Below, piece by piece: positions 20,549 to 32,600 of a stretch of 64,000 bases of DNA. The stretch spans positions 19,551,001 through 19,615,000 of the forward strand of contig CM074856.1 in the NCBI GenBank assembly GCA_037501455.1. The letters run 5' to 3'. How positions within the stretch are numbered: position 1 is the stretch's first letter; every line of letters starts with the position of its first letter. Below the pieces are notes generated by a model. That model worked only from the letters and a program-made list of their open reading frames with translations. It was not told the DNA's origin and did not search any database. Source of the stretch: Lantana camara (Eukaryota > Streptophyta > Magnoliopsida > Lamiales > Verbenaceae). Both the position numbers and the translations under genes were made by a program.

Positions 20549-21418
20549 TGTTTGCACTAAAAATTCGTGTTTATTGATTTTTAGTCAATATCGAATAAAT
20601 AATACAAATTATTTGAGAACTTAAGTAAAAGCGGGTCTTCAATCTTCACTTGATCCTCTGATTCTTCCTTCGAATTTAAAGTTGTTGAATCTTCAAACGA
20701 TTCTTGATGAATTTGGGGTTTGATCTTCTTCAACTTCAAATTTAGCTTGAATAACGTTAATCCGTAGGTCCTTCGACTTGTTTACGAATCAAACACCGGA
20801 TTTTTAGAGAATTCCATCAAGAACGCCGATGAACTCGTCGATAATTCCGTGAATTTATCTTGAATATAACGTCGATTCGCCAGTATAACGCCTTGATAAC
20901 GGATCAAATGCTTAAATTTGATAACTTCGGGAAGAAAGGTTTTTAGCCTTTCTTGATCTTTTAGAGAGGTTTTTAGCCTTTCTTTGAACTCGTAGAGAGG
21001 TTTTTAGCCTTTCTTGAATTCGTGTTGTGTGTTGAATGAACAACCCATGACCTCTTTATATAGGCATAAGATTCAAGACTTGCTGCTCAATTCAAAGTTT
21101 ATTTAATAATTATCTCTTTATATTTTTATTTTTTAAAGAGATAATATCAAATAAGACTTGAATTTGATTGGTCGGTATGACACAATACGCCACGTGTCAC
21201 CATATGATTTGTCCTAGCTTTCTTTACCCGCAAGACTCGATTTAATTTGTCACAACATGTCACTTTGACACGTGTCATCACATGATTTGTTGATAAAATA
21301 AAACATTATAATATCAATTTAAATTTAACTATTTAACTTTGAAATTAAATTTAGGATAATTTCAAAATATTAAACAGCAAATTAAATTAATAAACTAAAG
21401 TTTATTTATCCGTCTACA
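20549..21418 (-). repeat. 5' LTR of the gag-only element (870 bp)
   Basis: Right copy, same termini as the LTR at 17643. It lies upstream of gag in minus-strand reading. Confidence 0.9.
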
Positions 21419-21455
21419 CATACAATACAATGAAGTGAAAGCTAGAGGCCGCCAT

Positions 21456-21962
21456 TGATGATTGAGGTTGGTTGTTTTGCCTGAGTTTCGAAGGGACAAT
21501 TTTGTAGTGTTGTGTACAATCATACACAACACTAAAAAATTATTTTATATATTTTAAAAAAAATAAAAAAAATAAAATTTTGTAGTGTTGTGTATGATTT
21601 AGACGCAAGATTTTTGTGAATTTATGGAGATGGGAGTTTCATGGAAGCGTCTTGAGTTTGATTAACTGCAGTTTTCGGTAGGTTAAGAGAGGAGCTTGTT
21701 AGGTTAACTTCTTGTGGTAGGTCAAAAGAGATGCTAAATGTTGGTCAGCTACATTTGCATTTCCTTTCTTTTTTTTTTTTTTTTTGTTTCGCTTGAACTT
21801 TTTTTTTTCCGAGTTCGAATATCGAAAGATCTAATAAAAAAAATCCTCCCAATCCAATTATTCAATTCATAAGACTCAGTTTGAATATTGAACCTTATTT
21901 AAGAGATCTAGTGTTTTATACTACAAAATTAATTCCTCTTTGGTTGAGATCAAAGATTTTAA
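21456..21962. other. Flank with a small foldback sequence, no gene
   Basis: The minus strand just above 21455 would be the 5' leader of the PELPK-like gene. TAGTGTTGTGTA (21505-21516) pairs with TACACAACACTA (21523-21534), and a further inverted copy lies at 21583-21594, suggesting a small foldback element of about 80 bases. The last five bases, TTTAA, are the copia target-site duplication. Confidence 0.5.
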
Positions 21963-22337
21963 TGTAGGATTTTCTATTTAGTGGTATCACATATTTAATA
22001 AATTGTACGTAAGTTATGGGCTTATAGAAATATTGATTGAAGCATAGGTCTTTTATGTGTAAAAACCCGTGGACACTTAATTATGATTGATGGGGCCATA
22101 ATTAAGGTGCCGTACTTTTGGTTATCTATTAGGGTTATGGTCCTAAGTCAGATACGTTATTTGTCTTCTTTTCTACCCCATCCCAAAAAGAATAGAATTG
22201 ACAGCGTATCAAGGCTTAGAAGATCATAACCTTGGAATGCTAGTCAACTACGGATTGCTATGGATCAAGGTATGCTTCCGCTTGTGTGTTCTCGATGATT
22301 TCGACATGTTTGTTACGGTTTAGGGATTTTCCCTACA
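21963..22337 (+). repeat. 5' LTR of copia 1 (375 bp)
   Basis: Bounded by TGTAGG and CCTACA. It lacks an internal segment of about 55 bases relative to the 3' LTR. Confidence 0.92.
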
Positions 22338-22339
22338 AG

Positions 22340-22352
22340 TGGTATCAGAGCC
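22340..22352 (+). promoter_or_regulatory. Primer binding site of copia 1 (initiator tRNA-Met)
   Basis: TGGTATCAGAGCC begins two bases after the 5' LTR. This is the classical complement of the plant initiator tRNA-Met 3' end. Confidence 0.92.
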
Positions 22353-23445
22353 ACTCTCATGTCGAAGGATTGAGATTTATTTTCAATTGATAACAAATAG
22401 ATCGAAAATTGAGTGTGATTATTCAATAAAGCGAGATTTATTTCTCTATGCGGCGATTCAATTGTGTATTTGGTTGAATCGGTTTTGGTTGATAATTATA
22501 TTTAGTTGCTGGTATATGTGAGGTAGATGGATTCATTCTGCTAATTATGTTTATCGATAAGGGATGTATGACGTCTTCGTATTAATTGCAAATCAGTTGT
22601 TCGATCAAGAATCATATGGTGTTATCTTGAATCTTGTTTATTATCATTGAAATTTCGGTGAGGCGTGGATTAAAAATTCTCTTATATGGCCGACATCATC
22701 AAGATAGGACGAATTCAAGTGGATTAAATATATATATGTTTGCTAGATGTGCACATGCTTTAGTATATGCATATGTTGGCCGTAATTCTGGTGGGAAACA
22801 CATTGCTGCAATTTGGAGTTCAAATCCTTTAATGCTATATAGTGCAGTTTTTTTTTTGGCAATTATAATAACATTGCTTTTATTGTCTGCTATCTGTTTC
22901 CATGAGGTGTATATGTTGAATCTGAATTATATATCAAATCAAACTTGGGTTAATTGATCATTGATCCGGAATTTTGTTCCATCAGATTTACATGCTCAAT
23001 TCTGATACTTGTGTTTCAGTATTTATGAAAATTAATTAGATTGAACTAATATGTTACCAAAGTAACCTCTATTAGGAAAATTTTAATTGATTTTCGTTAA
23101 TTAAGTTATCTTTTATTATCTATGCGAAATAATCGGCCCAAAGGAAGATTATTTTTGCCAGATAATAATATTCATGAAAATGCAAAACTTTTGGTGTTAA
23201 CATGCTCTCAATGTGTCGGTCCAAAGAAAGACATATTGTGAGGCCGTTTTTTAGTTATCAATATTTTGACTATGTATAAGAGTACCACTTACAAATTGTT
23301 ATTTCTGTCCAAAGACTAAATAATAATGTTGTGCTAGGTATCTTGAGATGGACCCACCAGTGCATACATATTTTGATATTTGGCTTTATCTTTGTATATG
23401 CATGTTTCGATGTTTAATTAATTGTGAACATATTATTTTCTTTTA
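22353..23445 (+). other. 5' UTR of copia 1, with four CAAA-capped hairpins
   Basis: About 1.1 kb without a credible gene. The four hairpins, each with the cap CCAAAG, lie at 23046-23075, 23127-23154, 23207-23242 and 23295-23327. CCAAAG occurs nowhere else in the UTR as far as I can see. A pyrimidine run ending TTTTATAG at 23448 abuts the gag homology and looks like a 3' splice site. Confidence 0.7.
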
Positions 23446-26400
23446 TAGTGTCTTCCATATCTGCCAACTTGAACAACATCCCTGAACTCAATGGTTCTAA
23501 TTTCAAACAATGGAAAGAGCATGTTATGATTATGCTTGGTTGTGCAGATCTCGATCATGCATTAAGGTTTGATCGCCCCGCGGATCTCACTGATACTAGC
23601 ACTGCTGTACAGAGATCCGCATACGAGAAGTGGGAGCGATCAAATGACATGAGTTTGATGATCATGAGGCGCTCAATTCCGGAAGCCATAAGGGGTGGTA
23701 TTCCTGATGAAGAAAATGCCAAAAGTTTCCTTGACCAAATAGCAAACCGATTCAAAACTAATGAAAAGGTTGAGACCAACACTACTCTTAGTAAGCTGGT
23801 TTCTATGCGGTATAAAGGTAAGGGAAACATAAGGGAGTACATCATGGAGATGTCCAATCTTGTGATAAGACTTAAGGGCTTAAAGCTTGAGGTGTCGGAT
23901 GGCATACTTGTGCACTTGGTCCTCACTTCCTGCACAATTTAATCCATTTAAAATCTTCTATAATACTCAAAAGGAGAAATGAACTCTAAATGAGCTCATA
24001 GCTCAATGTGTGCAAGAAGAGGAGAGACTGAAACAAGATAGGACTGGAAGTGCTCATTTGGCTATGACTTCTAAGGATAGGGCTACCACCAATAAGAGGA
24101 AAAGGAATAAGGATAAGGAAACTGCAGAATTAGGGACAACCTAACTAAGGTGCAAAATAAACAGAATTCGGTTATTTCCTGTTACTTTTACAAGAAACCT
24201 GATCACATAAAGAAGGATTGTCCCAAATACGCCGTCTGGCGTGAAAAGAAAGGTAGACTTCTTAACTTTGTTTGTTCAAAAGTTAATTTGACTTTATTAC
24301 CTAGTGACACTTGGTGGATAGATACGGGTGCAACTACTCACATAAGTGTCACAATGCAGGATTGCCTAAGGAGCTGAGTACCAACTGATGCTGAAAGATA
24401 CATCTATGTGGGGAATGGCAATAAAGCTTTACTAGAAGCTATTGGTGTTTTTAGAATTCATTTAGATATTGGTTTTTATTTGAATTTGGAAGAAACTTTC
24501 GTTGTACCGTCATTTAGACGGAACTTGATTTCTATTTCTTGTTTGGACAAATCTGGATATTCTTGTTCATTTGGGAATGAAAATTGTGTTTTTTCTTTAA
24601 ATTCAAATGCTATTGGTACTGGTACTCTAATTGATAAATTTGTATAAATTGAACACTAAAGCTTCAACTGATATTGAAAATCTGCATTCAAGTAACTTTG
24701 GTACTAAACGTAAGTTAACAAATGAGAATTCATCAATATTGTGGTATAAGCGTTTAGGACATATCTCTGAAAAGAGAATACAGAGGCTTATATCACAAGG
24801 AATTCTTGATTCCCTTGATTTTACAGACATTAAAATCTGTATAGAATGTATATATAAAGGAAAAACAAACAAATATGAGGAATTGAGTGCCAATAGGAGT
24901 AAAGAACCTTTAGAGTTGATACATACAGATATTTGTGGTCCATTCCCTACAACTTCTTGGAATGGACAATGATACTTTATCAACTTTATTGATGATTACT
25001 CTCGTTATGGATATTTGTACCTAATTCATGAGAAGTCACAGTCTTTGAACTTGTTTAAGGCTTTCAAAGCCAAAGTTGAGAATCAACTAGGCAAGAAAAT
25101 TAAAGCTGTTAGATCTGACCGTGGTGGAGAATACTATGGCAGACATGACGGATCCGGTGAACAACGTCCAGGACCCTTCACCAAATACTTAGCTGAGTGT
25201 GGAATTGTAACTCAGTACACAATGCCGGGAACTCCAAATCAAAATGGTGTATCTGAGAGACGAAACCGAACTCTTAAGGATATGGTGAGAAGTATGATTA
25301 ATCATTTTTCATTGCCAGAATCACTTTAGGGCGAAGCACTAAAGACTGCAGTTTATATTTTAAATCGAGTTCCAAGAAAAGTAGTAGATAAAACCCCGTA
25401 CGAGTTGTGGACAGGCAAGAAGCCTAGTATTAGGCACTTGCATGTCTGGGGATGTCCAGCTGAAGCTAGGCCCTATAAGCCTAATGAAAGAAAACTGGAT
25501 TCAAGAACAATTAGCTGCTACTTTGTAGGTTACTGGGAGAGGTCGAGGGGATTTAAGTTTTATGACCCCTCAAACAAGTTCTTTTCTGAAACGGGAAATG
25601 CCAAATTCATTGAGGATGTTGATTACAGTGGGAGGGATCAAATTGGAAAGATTGTGTTTGACGAGGAATGTGTTAACATTCCCACTATAGTTGCAGCTGA
25701 GAATGATTGGATAAATATTCCTATCACTCCTCAGCCTGCAAATCAAGAATATTCGGAAAACACAATCACATTTGGGATCCCTACTAAATCAGTTTCGGGT
25801 CCATCATTGACTCAAAATAATGAGTTAGGACCCATTGAATCAGATTCAGAACCATCATCGTTCAAAATGATGCACCACAACAACCTCAAAATGAAGTGCC
25901 TATAAGGAGGTCCATTAGAGAAAAGAGGAAAGAGATTTCAGATGACTATGTCATTTACCTCCATGAACATGAATTTGATATGGGATTGCAAGATGATCCT
26001 ACATCTTTCAATCAAGTAAAATTATGTTCAAACTCTAGTGGATGGATCAAAGCCATAAATGAAGAGATGAAATCTATGATGGACAATGACGTTTGGTATT
26101 TTGTCGAGTTACCACAAGGAGTAAAACCAATTGGTTGTAAATGGATTTTTAAAACCAAATAGGATTCAAATAGTAACATCGAAAGATATAAAACACGTCT
26201 TGTTGCCAAGGGTTTCACTCAAAGGGAAGGCATTGATTTTAAAGAGACTTTCTCTCCAGTTTCAACGAAAGACTCTTTTAGAATTATTATGGCAATTGTA
26301 GCTCATTATGATTTAAAGCTCCATCAAATGGACGTAAAGACAATGTTTCTCAATGGAGACATTGAAGAAACTATATACATGGTGCAACCGGAGAACTTTG

Positions 26401-27575
26401 AGTCCAAAGATTCAAAGCACCTAGTATGTAAACTCAAGAAGTCCATTTATGGTCTAAAGCAGGTTTCCCGTCAGTGGTACCGAAAATTTGATAAGGTGAT
26501 TTCCTCTTTTGGTTTTAAGGAAAACACTGTTGACCAATGCATATATCTTAAGGTCAATGGGAGCAAATTTATTATCCTGGTGTTGTACGTAGATGATATT
26601 CTACTAGCAAGCAGCGATATAAGCTTATTGCGTGAAACCAAGATATTTCTATCAAGTAAATTTGAGATGAAAGATCTTGGGGAGGATTCATATGTTCTGG
26701 GTATACAGATCCATCGGGATCGTTTCAGAGGTATACTCGACTTGTCCCAAAAGGCCTATATTGATAAGGTGCTGAGCCGTTTTGGTATGCAGAATTGTGC
26801 ACCAGGGGACACATCTGTGTCAAAAGGTGATAAATTTAGCTTGTTCCAATGTCCTAAGATAGACCTTGAGAAGAAAGAGATGGAGGAAATCCCTTATGCA
26901 TCTGCAGTAGGGAGTCTCATGTATGCTCAAGTGTGTAATCGTCCGTATTTAGCGTACATAGTGGGGATGTTAGACAGATATCTAAGTAACCCGGGAATGG
27001 ATCATTGAAGGGCAGCAAAACGGGTTATGAGGTATCTACAAAAGACTAAGGATTACATGCTCACCTATCGGAGGTCGGATCATTTGGAGATCATTGGATA
27101 CTCCGATTCAGACTATGCTGGATGCCTTGACAGCAGAAGATCCACATCAGGTTATGTCTTCTTGATGGCTGAAGGAGCTGTCTCTTGGAAAAGTGTTAAA
27201 CAGACACTAATAGCTTCTTCCACTATGGAGGCCGAATTTATAGCATGCTTTGAGGCATTGAATCAGAGGATATGGCTCCGAAATTTTATCACTGGGCTGC
27301 AAATTATCAATGGCATTGAAAGGCCATTGAGAATTAATTGTGATAATAAGGCTGCAGAGTTATATTCAAAGAACAACCGGAGTTCATCTACATCTAAGCA
27401 TATAGATATTAAGTATCTGGTTGTGAAAGAAAGAGTTCAGAGTCTTCAAGTGTCAATAGAGCATATAAGTACAAACTTGATGCTAGCAGATCCACTCACT
27501 AAGGGATTGCCACCTAAAGTGTTTCATGAACATGTGGCTCATATGGGTGTCATCAAACTAGATGACATGTCTTAG
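23424..27575 (+). pseudogene. Copia 1 gag-pol (degenerate)
   Basis: Homologous throughout to the intact polyprotein at 33669-29602. Gag homology starts near 23455. The zinc knuckle is damaged (CYFYKKPDH..KKDC near 24180, second Cys replaced by Tyr). The protease motif WWIDTGA lies near 24312, the integrase zinc region near 24745, integrase core segments near 24920-25290 (ERRNRTLKDM), RT YVDDILLA near 26588, and RNase H 27027-27575. Breaks include the end of the gag frame at 23940, TGA near 24375, TAA near 24646, TGA near 24970, TAG at 25327-25329, a frameshift near 25900, TAG at 26161-26163 and TGA at 27006-27008. The true gag start is not preserved. Confidence 0.9.
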
Positions 27576-28023
27576 TGGTGTGAGTTTGTGATTTTTGTTT
27601 TGCTTATTGACACATTTTATGTTCTGTACAGACTGAGGTTTATGAGACAAATAAAGTTTTATTTGATTGAATACTCTGACAATAAGGATTTTGGCTTTCT
27701 ATTGCGGTTTTGCATTAAGTATTTGAAAGTGCTTTGGGACTCTTTGAGTCATAAGGTAGGACCAGTTGGAAATAGGCATGACTAAGATCACATTACATGT
27801 AATTTCCATGCTACATGCCATACTTTTGATCTATGTCATTGATTGTGTTAGTATTGTGACCATGGTTCGGTTTAGTTACGAATTGTGTAACGAAAGCTGC
27901 TTTGATCCTATAATAATATAATTGAAGGATCAGATTGTTTGGGAATATTTCGAAAGTAGAGATAGCATAAGGTTGCGCGCACTAAGGTTTAAAACTATGT
28001 ACAATTATTTGGAACCATATGTG

Positions 28024-28038
28024 GACCAAGTGGGAGAT
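28024..28038 (+). promoter_or_regulatory. Polypurine tract of copia 1
   Basis: CAAGTGGGAGAT abuts the 3' LTR. The same tract, on the other strand, precedes the 3' LTR of copia 2. Confidence 0.85.
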
Positions 28039-28466
28039 TGTAGGATTTTCTATTTAGTGGTCTCACATATTTAATAAATTGTATGTAGGCTATCTCATAA
28101 TACGAGCCCAATTGAGTGATCTACTTAAGATTTATTTAATTATATAAGCTTATAGAAATATTGATTGAAGTATGGGTCTTTTATGTGTAGAAACCCGTGG
28201 ACACTTAATTATGATTGATGGGCCCATAATTAAGATGCCCTACTTTTGGTTATATATTAGGGTTATGGTCCCTAAGTCAGATACATTATTTGTCTTCTTT
28301 TCTACCCCATCCTAGAAAGAATAGAATTGACTGCGTATAAAGGCTTAGAAGATCATAACCTTGGAATGCTAGTCAACTACGGATTGCTATGGATCAAGGT
28401 ACGCTTCCGCTTGTGTGTTCTCGATAATTTCGACATGTTTGTTACGGTTTAGGGATTTTCCCTACA
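28039..28466 (+). repeat. 3' LTR of copia 1 (428 bp)
   Basis: Full-length LTR with ends TGTAGG and CCTACA. TTTAA follows at 28467-28471. Confidence 0.92.
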
Positions 28467-28471
28467 TTTAA

Positions 28472-28830
28472 GTGTTGCTGAGAGGCTTTTTACTTGACAT
28501 TTGTATCAAAAATAAAAATTAAATCAATCGGGTATTGAGTATTTTCATATTTCCACAAACTTACTGTATAATTTAATTTGTTAACTCACATATTCGTACA
28601 AGTGCTAAATGAAGAAATTTGTATACCTCCGATCAATATTCTAACGCTAAAATTTCTTTAAGAGCAATTGATACATATCCGTAGATTTGATTTTTAGAAG
28701 ATCCATTTAATAATTTTCTTACTCTAATTTTATGAATAAACCCAATACACTATTATTAAACATATGGTGTCAACTTACACTAGTATGGGATATCGTATCG
28801 AATGTTTTGTTATATGAATTTTTCTTAAAT
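28472..28830. other. AT-rich spacer between the two copia elements
   Basis: No gene or repeat recognised. Confidence 0.6.
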
Positions 28831-28835
28831 ATATC

Positions 28836-29320
28836 TGTAAGCATAACTTTAACAATTCATAGAAAACTTTATTATGAATTTAACGCAACGGAATTTAGGA
28901 ATCGAAATACCTCCCGCCATTGCTCCTAGTTTTGCCGATTGAAAGACCACGAATCCTCAAACCCTCTTTTTCCCACGAATCCTTCTTGCCTTTGAATAGA
29001 GAATTGTTCTTCTTCTAGCCCTTCTTCTCTCCGTAAGGTTCTTCTAAGCACCGAATCCTCTCAACCTGATGGATATGGTTTTTCTGTATGTGTATTTTTC
29101 GTGCTTAGGGACCTTAGGAATTCTGTCTTATTTATATATACGTAACTCCATCAGTTACGTTTTCTTTAGCGGTTATCTCCCGATAATTCTAGAATAGTGG
29201 GAGTTAGTGGATTAGTGGGATTCTTTATTTACGTCATTAATAGTGAGAGAAAAACAATATTAATTAATAAATATTATCTTTATGCAGTTAGGAATCCCAA
29301 CGGACCATAAACTGCTAACA
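28836..29320 (-). repeat. 3' LTR of copia 2 (485 bp)
   Basis: Left copy. It is preceded on the minus strand by the polypurine tract CAAGTGGGAGAA (29321-29332). Confidence 0.95.
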
Positions 29321-29334
29321 TTCTCCCACTTGGT
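29321..29334 (-). promoter_or_regulatory. Polypurine tract of copia 2
   Basis: The minus strand reads CCAAGTGGGAGAA directly before the 3' LTR start TGTTAGCAG. Confidence 0.88.
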
Positions 29335-29601
29335 CCGTAAACCCACATTTACCCAAACTTTAGAAAACACAATACACGAATCATGGCGATAGTTCCCCTT
29401 ATGAACGAGTATTATCTTCCATGTATTACAATGCACTATGGTTTCAACTTTACCGCATAATCTTTATGAATAAATCCTATGTTTATTCGAGGTCCAACTG
29501 TATTGATATTTCTCAAAACAACATAAATGTGCACATATCCATAAAATATGAGAAATATCCATAAATTCAGAGTTTCACAACATTCGTCCAACAACGAAAC
29601 T

Positions 29602-32600
29602 TTACATATGAGAAACAAGTCCCATATCAGCTACATGATCCTTAAATTTATATGGTGGCATGCCTTTAGTCAAAGGATCAGCTAACATCAATTCAGTGCT
29701 AATGTGTTCAATGACCACTTCCTTATTCTTGACACGTTCCCTTATGGCTAGATACTTGGTGTCGATATGCTTACTTCGACTACCACTTCTGTTATTCTTA
29801 GCCATGAAAACAGCAGCTGAATTATCACAGTGTATTTTTATTGGCCTGGAAAATGAATCCACAATTCCAAGCTCAGAAATGAAACTCTTTAACCACAATC
29901 CTTGTGAGGTAGCCTCAAAACATGAAACGAGCTCAGCCTCCATAGTGGAAGTAGCAATTAGGGTCTGTTTTGCACTCCTCCATGATACAGCTCCACCGGC
30001 AAGCATAAAAATGTATCCTGATGTTGACCTACGAGAGTCAACGCAGCCAGCAAAGTCTGAATCAGAGTACCCAATCACCTCCAAATTGTCTGATCGCTTA
30101 TATGTAAGCATGTAATCCTTAGTCCCTTGAAGATACCTCAAGGCTTTCTTTGCAGCTTTCCAGTGGTCAATACCTGGGTTACTCTGATATCTCCCTAACA
30201 TTCCAACTGCAAATGCAATGTCAGGTCTTGTACAGACCTGAGCATACATCAAGCTTCCAACAACAGAAGCATAAGGAATGTTTTTCATTTGTTCCCTCTC
30301 AAGATCGTTCTTCGGGCACTGATTCAAATTGAATCTGTCACCCTTCACTATGGGAGCTATACTTGACGAACAATCTTTCATCCGAAATCTTTCTAAAATT
30401 TTGTTGATATAGGCTTCTTGAGATAAACCTAAAATTCCCTTATGTCTATCTCGATGGATCTTAATGCCAATGACATAAGATGCCTCGCCCATGTCCTTCA
30501 TCTCAAAATTTTTAGAAAGGAATTGTTTTACTTCATATAACATCCCCTTATCATTGGTAGCAAGCAAAATATCATCCACATATAAGATAAGGAAACAAAT
30601 TTTACTCCCACTAACCTTACGGTATATACATTCATCCTTTATGTTCTCAACAAAACCAAATGAAGAGATAACATCATGAAATTTTAAATACCATTGTCGG
30701 GAGGCTTGTTTCAATCCATATATGGACTTTTTCAACTTACACACCAACTGCTCACCATCACTAGAGGAGAATCCTTCAGGTTGTTTCATATACACCTTTT
30801 CCTCTAGATTACCATTCAAAAACGCCGTTTTCACATCCATTTGTTGTAATTCAAGGTCGAATTGGGCTACTAATGCTAATATAATACGTAAGGAATCTTT
30901 CTTAGAAATAGGACTAAATGTCTCTGAATAATCGATTCCTTCTCTTTGAGTGAACCCCTTCGCAACAAGTCTAGCCTTATATCTCTCAATGTTGCCTAAT
31001 GAATCTCTCTTGGTTTTAAACACCCATTTACAACCAATGGGTTTTACACCGTCAGGCAACTTGACAAGATCCCAGACTTCATTACATTTCATAGAGTTCA
31101 TCTCATCCTTCATAGCATTGTACCATAATTCTGACTCATTACAACTCATAGCTTGTGAAAAGGACTCGAGATCCCTTTCAGCTCCAACATCACAGTCAGA
31201 TTCTTGTAAATACACAACATAGTCACTAGGGAGTGCTGATTTCCTTTCTCTAGTGGATCGCCGTAAGGCTTGACCAACATTCTCATTAAGATCATGCTGC
31301 TCTACCTGTTGTTCAATAACTTGTGGAGTTTCTTGAACAATTTGATCTACTTGAGTATCCTCAGCAATATGTGGATCTTCATTATGTTGTTCTTCGACAC
31401 CCAATTGTACTTGAGGGGTGTTATGAATAACAACTAATCTATTACTTGAAGTTGAAGGTTGATCCCTTACAGAAATAAAATCCTGCAATTGATCACTCCC
31501 ACTGATCAAGTCATTCTCAAGAAATTTTGCATTTCTTGATTCCACAAATCTAGTGCTATGAGATGGACAATAAAACTTGTATCCTTTAGACCTTTCAGCA
31601 TATCCAACGAAATACCCACTAATGGTCCTTGGATCAAGTTTCTTTTCTTGAGGATTATAAACTCTCACTTCAGATGGGCATCCCCATACTCGTGTATGTC
31701 TTAAGCTCGGTTTCCAACCCTTGAATAACTCAAATGGTGTTTTAGAAACAGCCTTAGTTGGAACTCGATTCAATACATACACTGCCGTTTTGAGAGCTTC
31801 AATCCATAAAGACTTAGGTAGCTTAGAACCACTAAGCATACTACGTACCATGTCCATTAAAGTTCGGTTTCTTCTTTCTGCTACACCATTTTGGTCTGGA
31901 GAACCAGGCATAGTGTATTGGGCAACAATCCCATTTTCTTGAAGAAACTTCGCAAATGGACCTTGAGCTTGTCCATCTTCAGTGTATCTACCATAGTACT
32001 CACCACCTCTATCAGACCTCACTATCTTTATTTGCTTACTGCATTGCTTCTCTACTTCAGCCTTATAAACCTTAAAGGCTTCTAATGCTTCACTTTTGTG
32101 GTGAAGCATGTAGAGGTGCATATATCGTGAGTTGTCATCAATGAAGGTGATAAAGTATTTCTGACCATATGCATCCATATCTGGACAACATATATCCGTA
32201 TGTATGATTTCTAATATGGTTGTACTTCTTTTAGTACCTTTCTTTGACTTGTTAGTCTGCTTGCCCTTAATGCAGTCTATACAAGTATCAAGGTCAGTAA
32301 AGTCTAAAGTACTAAGTACCCCATCATTTACTAATCTCTTAATTCGATCAATGGAGATATGTCCCAATCTCCGGTGCCATAAAACAGAAGAATTTTCATT
32401 TGTAACACATCTCTTAATACCAGCTTGAACATGCATAACATTATGAGTGGTATCATTTTGCAAATCAAGGGAATAAAGACCATCACATAACATTCCTTGT
32501 CCAACAATTTCAGATTCATAAGACAAATTAAAACAAGAGTTTGAAAAATTAAAGGAATATCCCAAAGGGACAAGTCTTGAAACTGAAATTAAATTTCTAG

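Larger units (their letters stand above)
17643..21418 (-). mobile_element. Gag-only LTR retrotransposon (TR-GAG type), minus orientation, TSD CATAC
   Basis: LTRs at 17643-18541 and 20549-21418 start TGTTTGCACTAAAA and end TTTATCCGTCTACA. They are highly similar and differ mainly in the number of AGGTTTTTAGCCTTTCTTGAA tandem copies. CATAC flanks the element at 17638-17642 and 21419-21423. Inside are a broken gag, a long spacer with ~35-base repeats, a primer-site-like sequence and a polypurine tract. No protease, RT or integrase is present, so it would rely on proteins of another element. It interrupts a PELPK-like gene. Confidence 0.9.
17370..21455 (-). pseudogene. PELPK-like secreted proline-rich protein gene, split by a retrotransposon
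   Basis: Minus-strand reading. The ATG and 11-12 codons lie at 21455-21419 and the rest at 17642-17370, separated by a gag-only LTR element (17643-21418, duplication CATAC). The product would have a hydrophobic signal sequence ending near ETLAACN, then proline-rich repeats of the type IPNMP, LPSFP and TTMPSFP to PPPSN and a stop at 17370. This resembles the PELPK/leguminosin-like secreted cell-wall proteins, which is a family-level resemblance only. Even with the insertion ignored, the two parts are out of frame by one step at the junction, so the gene was either already damaged or damaged later. It is the only host-type gene I can recognise in the window. Confidence 0.6.
21963..28466 (+). 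mobile_element. Copia retrotransposon 1, degenerate (TSD TTTAA)
   Basis: LTRs at 21963-22337 and 28039-28466 start TGTAGGATTTTC and end TTTTCCCTACA. TTTAA flanks at 21958-21962 and 28467-28471. It has a tRNA-Met primer site, a 5' UTR with four capped hairpins, a broken gag-pol and a polypurine tract. The left LTR lacks a ~55-base stretch present in the right LTR (about 28089-28147). The coding part has many stops and frameshifts, so the element is not autonomous. Confidence 0.93.
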
